Below the pieces are notes generated by a model. It was not told where the DNA came from and searched no databases. It saw nothing but the letters and a program-made list of their open reading frames with translations. Source: CAZWDL01 sp964632995 (GTDB lineage Bacteria; Bacteroidota; Bacteroidia; Chitinophagales; Saprospiraceae). Taken from it: 28,734 nucleotides of DNA. A program made the position numbers and the translations under genes. Every line of letters begins with the position of its first letter. Within the stretch, counting starts at the first letter, position 1. The DNA lies in contig CAZWDL010000100.1 of the NCBI GenBank assembly GCA_964632995.1, positions 1-28,734 of the forward strand, given 5' to 3'. Positions 24,809 through 28,734 of the stretch are shown in pieces.

Positions 24809-25066
24809 CAGATATGATCGTTTTATGAGTATTGTGGTTAATTGACTGTATAGCAATTAAATTGTTCTGACTTGGTTTTTCAAAGGAAAGAAAGGTGGTG
24901 GGTATAAGGGTCAATATGATCTTTCAGAGAATCGCTAAACTATCAAAAATGTATTTTCTGATCGCTGAAGTGAAGAATTTATTTTGTAAAATATTGGCCG
25001 GAAAGAAGTTCCCGGACGCTTGAGTTTTTGCCTCCTCTCCATCCAGCAGCCTCGTGCGGGGGGGCT
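24809..25066. other. Intergenic upstream region of the dehydrogenase operon
   Basis: This region must hold the promoter of the GMC operon, but I find no well-spaced TTG/TAnnTTTG pair. The only structure is a TAATTG/CAATTA inverted repeat at 24839-24859, about 30 bp before the start codon, which could be an operator. No gene is apparent. Confidence 0.4.
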
Positions 25067-25247
25067 CTAGTACACAGTGTACTAGTGCGCCGGGCACTAA
25101 ATACTTGACAATTTTCGCGGCCTCTATTGGCGGTATCCTTCGTTACTCGTCAGTTACGTCCCTTTGGGGATGCTCCCTCCTCGCGCCTCGGCTACCGCCA
25201 AGATAGTCTCCCGAAAACTATCAATTACTTAATGCCCGGCGCTCTAG
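25067..25247 (+). repeat. 181-bp palindrome-capped hairpin element (E3)
   Basis: The element begins with CTAGTACAC-A-GTGTACTAG (25067-25085) and ends in CTAG (25244-25247), exactly as long as the copy at 22044. Left arm GCGCCGGGCA and right arm TGCCCGGCGC pair perfectly, and pairing continues with scattered mismatches to the TTGGCGGTA block. Shared blocks lie at 25119, 25127, 25138, 25154 and 25183. It has the same orientation as the 22044 copy, in the divergent gap before the gene at 25413. Confidence 0.85.
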
Positions 25248-25255
25248 ACAGATAA

Positions 25256-25293
25256 AACCCATGGAATTGGCGAAGCGACTATTCTACAGGGTT
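25256..25293. repeat. Hairpin repeat family B, copy 2
   Basis: The arms AACCC-ATGGAAT and ATTCTACAGGGTT pair imperfectly around a loop ending in GCGACT. Loop end and right arm closely match the copy at 20892-20938 (CGACTATTC-ACAGGGT). It starts 8 bp after the 181-bp element ends. The stem is worn compared with copy 1. Confidence 0.6.
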
Positions 25294-25379
25294 AAGGTTC
25301 TTCGGTTCTGTTTGGGGCTGTCGGATTGCGCCCCGCTTTCCCCCGCATAGCCGGGCGCTGTGGACCATCGACTATTAAC

Positions 25380-25387
25380 TATCTTTA
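25380..25387 (+). promoter_or_regulatory. Weak -7 element candidate
   Basis: TATCTTTA differs from TAnnTTTG at the last base and lies 25 bp before the ATG at 25413. No TTG is seen at the proper distance upstream. Position is good, sequence support is weak. Confidence 0.3.
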
Positions 25388-25412
25388 CGCCACACATTAC
25401 AAAGACATTACC

Positions 25413-25943
25413 ATGCGAAGAGACGACTGGCGCTTACTACTTACCTATCTGCCCTCCCTGATTATTGCCGCGGCCTTGCTCGGCGTATTGATCTGGCGAT
25501 TATGGCCGGCGCCGGAGCGGATTTCCGGAGAGGAGCTTTACCAGGCACATTTTGTTCCCTATCCCAATGTGGTGGCGCCCATCGACCGGGACGTGCCGGC
25601 GCAAGAACGCAGCCTGCGGGAGCGCGCCTACCAGGCATACGAATCCTATGATTACGGGCAGGCCGACATCTTGCTGGCCAAACTCCCGGCTTCCGATACG
25701 ACGCAGTTTTACCGGGGGATGATCGCGATGATCAAAGACCGCTTTGCCCAGGCCCGTTCTTTCTTGAGTCCACTCGCCGAAGAGGAGGGCGAAGCCTTTC
25801 ACGAGGCCGGCGAATGGTACGAAGCGCTACTCCTGCTGCGCGAGGAAAACCTGAATGCCGCCAGGCGGCGGCTGGAAATGATCGCCAGTGAGCCTTCTCA
25901 TCCTTTTCTGGATCGGGCTCAGCGATTATTAGACGACATGTGA
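25413..25943 (+). CDS. Membrane-anchored TPR-like protein, unknown
   Basis: This 176-aa protein has one N-terminal membrane helix at about 9-31 (LLTYLPSLIIAAALLGVLIW) and then a helical periplasmic part. Residues about 70-175 read as tetratricopeptide-like helix pairs: ERAYQAYESYDYGQADILLAKLP, FYRGMIAMIKDRFAQARSFLSPL, AGEWYEALLLLREENLNAARRRLEMI. Such proteins usually hold partners together at the membrane. I chose the ATG at 25413 because it opens the membrane anchor; the longer in-frame start has no support. It stands alone, divergent from the dehydrogenase operon and 191 bp before aconitase. Its partner is unknown. Confidence 0.75.
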   Translation: MRRDDWRLLLTYLPSLIIAAALLGVLIWRLWPAPERISGEELYQAHFVPYPNVVAPIDRDVPAQERSLRERAYQAYESYDYGQADILLAKLPASDTTQFYRGMIAMIKDRFAQARSFLSPLAEEEGEAFHEAGEWYEALLLLREENLNAARRRLEMIASEPSHPFLDRAQRLLDDM

Positions 25944-26000
25944 GGCGTTCCAAGAACAAATTCCCTGCTCACAACCTCTTATATAGTGAAGGCGATCAAG

Positions 26001-26027
26001 TAAATTTGCGCAAAATCCTTACATTTG
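26001..26027 (+). promoter_or_regulatory. Candidate -7 elements for aconitase
   Basis: Two exact TAnnTTTG matches, TAAATTTG (26001-26008) and TACATTTG (26020-26027), lie about 110-135 bp upstream of the aconitase ATG. Neither has a TTG at 19-21 bp. A leader of about 100 nt would follow. Confidence 0.4.
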
Positions 26028-26134
26028 AGCTTCTTTGAAAAAGGACGGAATTTCTGGCTGTTTATCAAAGAAATCTATTGGTTCGCCCCGGAAAAGCCGG
26101 TAAAGATTATTTAACGAAAAAACTTCCATCGACT

Positions 26135-28414
26135 ATGCCTTTCGATATTGAAATGCTCCGGGCTCATTTCGAGTCCTTTCCCAAGCGCGTGGACGAGGCC
26201 AAGAAGAAACTAGGCCGTCCGTTGACGCTCTCGGAAAAAATTCTCTACGCCCACCTGCACGCCGAATCTCCACTTCAAAATTACAATCGTGGCAAAGACT
26301 ACGTTTTCTTCGCCCCCGACCGGGTAGCCATGCAGGACGCCACGGCGCAGATGGCACTGCTGCAGTTCATGATGGCTGGTCGTGATAATGTCGCTGTTCC
26401 CAGTACGGTACACTGTGATCACCTGATTCAGGCTGAAGTAGGAGCAGAGGAAGACCTGGAAAAGGCATTGGATACAAATAAGGAGGTGTATGACTTCCTG
26501 GCTTCCGTTTCCAACAAGTACGGCCTCGGCTTCTGGAAGCCCGGCGCAGGTATCATCCATCAGATCGTACTGGAAAACTACGCCTTTCCGGGCGGTATGA
26601 TGATCGGTACCGACTCCCATACCCCCAACGCCGGCGGCCTCGGTATGGTAGCTATCGGCGTCGGCGGCGCCGACGCGGTAGACGTCATGGCGGGCATGCC
26701 CTGGGAACTCAAGATGCCCAAGCTCATCGGCGTCAAACTCACCGGCAAAATGAGCGGCTGGACCTCCTCCAAAGATGTCATCCTGAAGGTTGCCGGCATC
26801 CTTACCGTAAAAGGAGGAACGGGAGCCATCGTCGAATACTTCGGCGAAGGCGCCGAATCTTTGTCCTGCACCGGCAAAGGCACCATCTGCAACATGGGCG
26901 CCGAGATCGGCGCAACGACCTCCACCTTCGGCTATGACGAAACGATGAGCCGTTACCTCAAAGCCACCGGCCGCGCCGAGGTGGCCGAAATGGCCGACAA
27001 GGTCGCCGATTACCTGACCGGCGACGCCGAGTGCTACGCCAACCCTGAAAAATATTTCGATCAGGTGATCGAGATCGACCTCAGTGCGCTGGAGCCTCAC
27101 GTCAACGGGCCTTACACCCCGGATCTCGCCTGGCCGATCTCCAAGTTTGCCCAGGCCGTTAAGGAAAATGACTATCCGCAAAAGCTGGAAGTAGGCCTCA
27201 TCGGCTCCTGCACCAATTCTTCCTACGAAGATCTGGACCGCGCCGCTTCGCTGGCCAAGCAAGCCATGGCCAAAAAACTGAAAGTAAAATCCGAATTCAC
27301 CATCACCCCCGGCTCCGAGCAAATCCGCTACACGGTATCCCGTGACGGGCAGCTTAAGTCTTTCGAAGATATCGGCGGCGTGGTGCTGGCCAACGCCTGC
27401 GGCCCCTGTATCGGACAATGGGCGCGCCATACGGAAGATCCCAACCGGGCCAACTCCATCATCACCTCCTTTAACCGCAACTTCTCGAAGCGCAATGACG
27501 GCAACCCGGCAACCCGCTCCTTCGTCGCTTCCCCCGAGTTGGTCACCGCTATGGCCATCGCCGGCGACCTGACTTTCAACCCGCTAACTGATACGCTGGT
27601 CAACGAGGACGGAGAGGAAGTCAGACTGGATCCCCCGACCGGCATCGAACTGCCCGAAAAAGGCTTCGCCGTCGAGGACGCCGGCTTCCTGGCGCCCGCC
27701 GAAAACGGCTCGGATATCGAGGTAAAAGTGGACCCTGAAAGCAACCGTCTGCAGCTGCTCACGCCCTTCGAGCCCATCACGCAGGAGGATGTCACGGGCA
27801 TGCGCCTGCTTATCAAAGCCAAAGGCAAGTGCACCACTGACCACATCTCGATGGCCGGCCCCTGGCTGACCTACCGTGGTCACCTGGAGAATATCTCCAA
27901 CAACCTGCTCATCGGCGCTATCAATTACTTTAACGACGAGACAAACAGCGTCGCCAACTACGTCGATGACCCCGATAATGCGGAGTTCCTGCCTGTTCCG
28001 GACAGCGCCCGCAAGTATAAGAAGGCCGGTACCGGCACGGTCGTCTTCGGCGAAGAAAACTACGGCGAGGGCTCCTCGCGCGAGCATGCCGCCATGGAAC
28101 CGCGCCACGTAGGCGTCATGGCAGTCATCGTCAAGTCTTTCGCCCGCATCCACGAGACCAACCTCAAGAAGCAGGGCATGCTGGCCCTTACCTTCGCCAA
28201 TCCCGAGGATTATGAAAAGGTCCGCCAGGATGACAAGATCGACATCCCCGATTTCTCGGAAATGGCACCGGATAAGCCGCTGACGATCGCCCTGCACCAC
28301 AGTGACGGCAGTAAGGATGAATTCAAGGTCAACCACACGTACAACCAGGCGCAGATCGACTGGATACGGGCCGGCTCGGCGTTGAATAAAATCCGGGAAG
28401 AATTGATGGGGTAA
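26135..28414 (+). CDS. acn: Aconitate hydratase, mitochondrial type
   Basis: This 759-aa 4Fe-4S aconitase converts citrate to isocitrate in the TCA cycle, in the cytoplasm. Cluster ligands Cys359 (GSCTNSSYEDLDRA), Cys422 and Cys425 (NACGPCIGQW) fall at almost the same numbers as in mitochondrial aconitase. GTDSHTPNAGGLG is at 158-170, and the C-terminal swivel domain has the GEGSSREHAA signature. The length and N-terminus (LTLSEKILYAHLH) place it with the mitochondrial type common in Bacteroidota rather than with AcnA or AcnB. I chose the ATG at 26135; an in-frame GTG or TTG upstream would add 19 unsupported residues. A strong terminator lies about 100 bp downstream. Confidence 0.96.
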   Translation: MPFDIEMLRAHFESFPKRVDEAKKKLGRPLTLSEKILYAHLHAESPLQNYNRGKDYVFFAPDRVAMQDATAQMALLQFMMAGRDNVAVPSTVHCDHLIQAEVGAEEDLEKALDTNKEVYDFLASVSNKYGLGFWKPGAGIIHQIVLENYAFPGGMMIGTDSHTPNAGGLGMVAIGVGGADAVDVMAGMPWELKMPKLIGVKLTGKMSGWTSSKDVILKVAGILTVKGGTGAIVEYFGEGAESLSCTGKGTICNMGAEIGATTSTFGYDETMSRYLKATGRAEVAEMADKVADYLTGDAECYANPEKYFDQVIEIDLSALEPHVNGPYTPDLAWPISKFAQAVKENDYPQKLEVGLIGSCTNSSYEDLDRAASLAKQAMAKKLKVKSEFTITPGSEQIRYTVSRDGQLKSFEDIGGVVLANACGPCIGQWARHTEDPNRANSIITSFNRNFSKRNDGNPATRSFVASPELVTAMAIAGDLTFNPLTDTLVNEDGEEVRLDPPTGIELPEKGFAVEDAGFLAPAENGSDIEVKVDPESNRLQLLTPFEPITQEDVTGMRLLIKAKGKCTTDHISMAGPWLTYRGHLENISNNLLIGAINYFNDETNSVANYVDDPDNAEFLPVPDSARKYKKAGTGTVVFGEENYGEGSSREHAAMEPRHVGVMAVIVKSFARIHETNLKKQGMLALTFANPEDYEKVRQDDKIDIPDFSEMAPDKPLTIALHHSDGSKDEFKVNHTYNQAQIDWIRAGSALNKIREELMG

Positions 28415-28434
28415 ACAGCAAAACTGTTAAAAAA

Positions 28435-28461
28435 GGCAGGCCGTACAACTTTAGGCCTGCC
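28435..28461 (+). terminator. Hairpin just downstream of acn
   Basis: GGCAGGCC (28435-28442) and GGCCTGCC (28454-28461) form a perfect 8-bp stem with an 11-nt loop, 20 bp after the acn stop codon. No T run follows on the plus strand. On the minus strand the stem is followed by TTTTTTAAC, so it could end transcription coming from the right. Confidence 0.5.
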
Positions 28462-28507
28462 GCCATCTTCTATACTGTAAAGGTTAATTGAATTTTCGAT
28501 TTTAAGG

Positions 28508-28540
28508 AGCCACCTGCCGACGGCAGCGTGGCTTTTTTTT
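28508..28540 (+). terminator. Strong intrinsic terminator
   Basis: AGCCAC-CTGCCG-A-CGGCAG-C-GTGGCT forms a 12-bp stem with a one-base bulge and a very tight loop, directly followed by eight T (28533-28540). This is a textbook Rho-independent terminator on the plus strand, most likely for acn, about 95 bp past its stop codon. Confidence 0.85.
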
Positions 28541-28734
28541 GGGTGCTGGGGCTGCCCGACTACGCCAAAGGCTTCGTCGGGTAAAAGGTGCTAAGATGTA
28601 CCGCCGGATCGTATTTGGAGATGCTTCCCCAATCGAACAAACGAAATAGCCATCTGACCAAAAAGTGTGTTCTTTCCAAAAGTGCTTTAACAAGAATTTA
28701 ATACAATTTTTTGTATGAATTATTTTCATTGCAA
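28541..28734. other. Window-end intergenic sequence
   Basis: It contains a CCCGAC/GTCGGG hairpin near 28555-28581 and an A/T-rich ATACAA-TTTT-TTGTAT hairpin at 28701-28716. With the two terminators before it, the whole stretch 28415-28734 shows no convincing gene. A minus-strand frame that spans the terminator is not protein-like. Confidence 0.5.

Noticed and set aside
26210..27430. 406-codon open frame on the minus strand
   Set aside because: It is antisense to the highly conserved aconitase and looks like a composition artefact.
28502..28729. 75-codon minus-strand frame at the window end
   Set aside because: It runs through the strong acn terminator hairpin and its poly-T tract, and its translation has no protein-like pattern.
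1..28734. tRNA, rRNA, CRISPR or defence system
   Set aside because: No cloverleaf-like sequence, rRNA match or regularly spaced repeat-spacer array was seen in any gap, and no restriction, toxin or nuclease gene is present.

Overview
The window looks like chromosome of a Bacteroidota bacterium, probably of the Saprospiria/Lewinella type. Three things point there: a protein with a C-terminal gliding-motility (CHU_C, type B T9SS) sorting domain, promoter-like sites of the Bacteroidota form TTG-N19-21-TAnnTTTG, and start regions without clear Shine-Dalgarno sequences. Composition and gene density are fairly even. I see no rRNA, tRNA, CRISPR array, intact insertion sequence or prophage.

Layout. 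1-235 holds hairpins and part of a repeat element. 236-3493 (minus) carries an acetyl-CoA hydrolase/CoA-transferase, an App1-type phosphatidate phosphatase and a diacylglycerol-kinase-like lipid kinase. 3632-5031 (plus) is a two-gene unit: a seven-helix membrane protein and a lipoprotein. 5050-5700 (minus) is a secreted carboxypeptidase-regulatory-like protein. 5983-10374 (minus) is parE (topoisomerase IV subunit B) followed by lon. 10673-11164 (plus) is a small membrane protein, and 11187-14048 (minus) is clpB. 14257-16774 (minus) holds a CsgG-like protein and a lipoprotein sulfatase. 16903-20813 (plus) holds a T9SS-sorted protein and an alpha-galactosidase-like secreted protein. 20989-21915 (minus) is a patatin-like lipase. 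22419-24808 (minus) encodes a GMC-type FAD dehydrogenase with a three-cysteine Fe-S motif and its Tat-signal small subunit. 25413-25943 (plus) is a small anchored protein, and 26135-28414 (plus) is aconitase, with an intrinsic terminator about 100 bp downstream.

How the genes work together. Core maintenance genes (lon, clpB, parE, acn) are mixed with envelope and nutrient genes. The lipid kinase and App1 phosphatase catalyse opposite steps between diacylglycerol and phosphatidic acid. The FAD dehydrogenase and its small subunit look like a periplasmic sugar or polyol oxidation complex. The sulfatase, the T9SS-sorted protein and the glycosidase-like protein suggest use of sulfated or galactose-containing glycans, but there is no SusC/SusD pair here.

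The most unusual signal is non-coding. Two elements of exactly 181 bp (22044-22224 and 25067-25247) align without gaps. Each starts with the same 19-bp palindrome (CTAGTACAC-N-GTGTACTAG), ends in CTAG, and folds into a long hairpin. Their outer stem arms differ in sequence between copies yet stay complementary within each copy. A third palindrome with part of an arm lies at 1-69. A second, smaller hairpin family has copies at 20892-20938 and 25256-25293.
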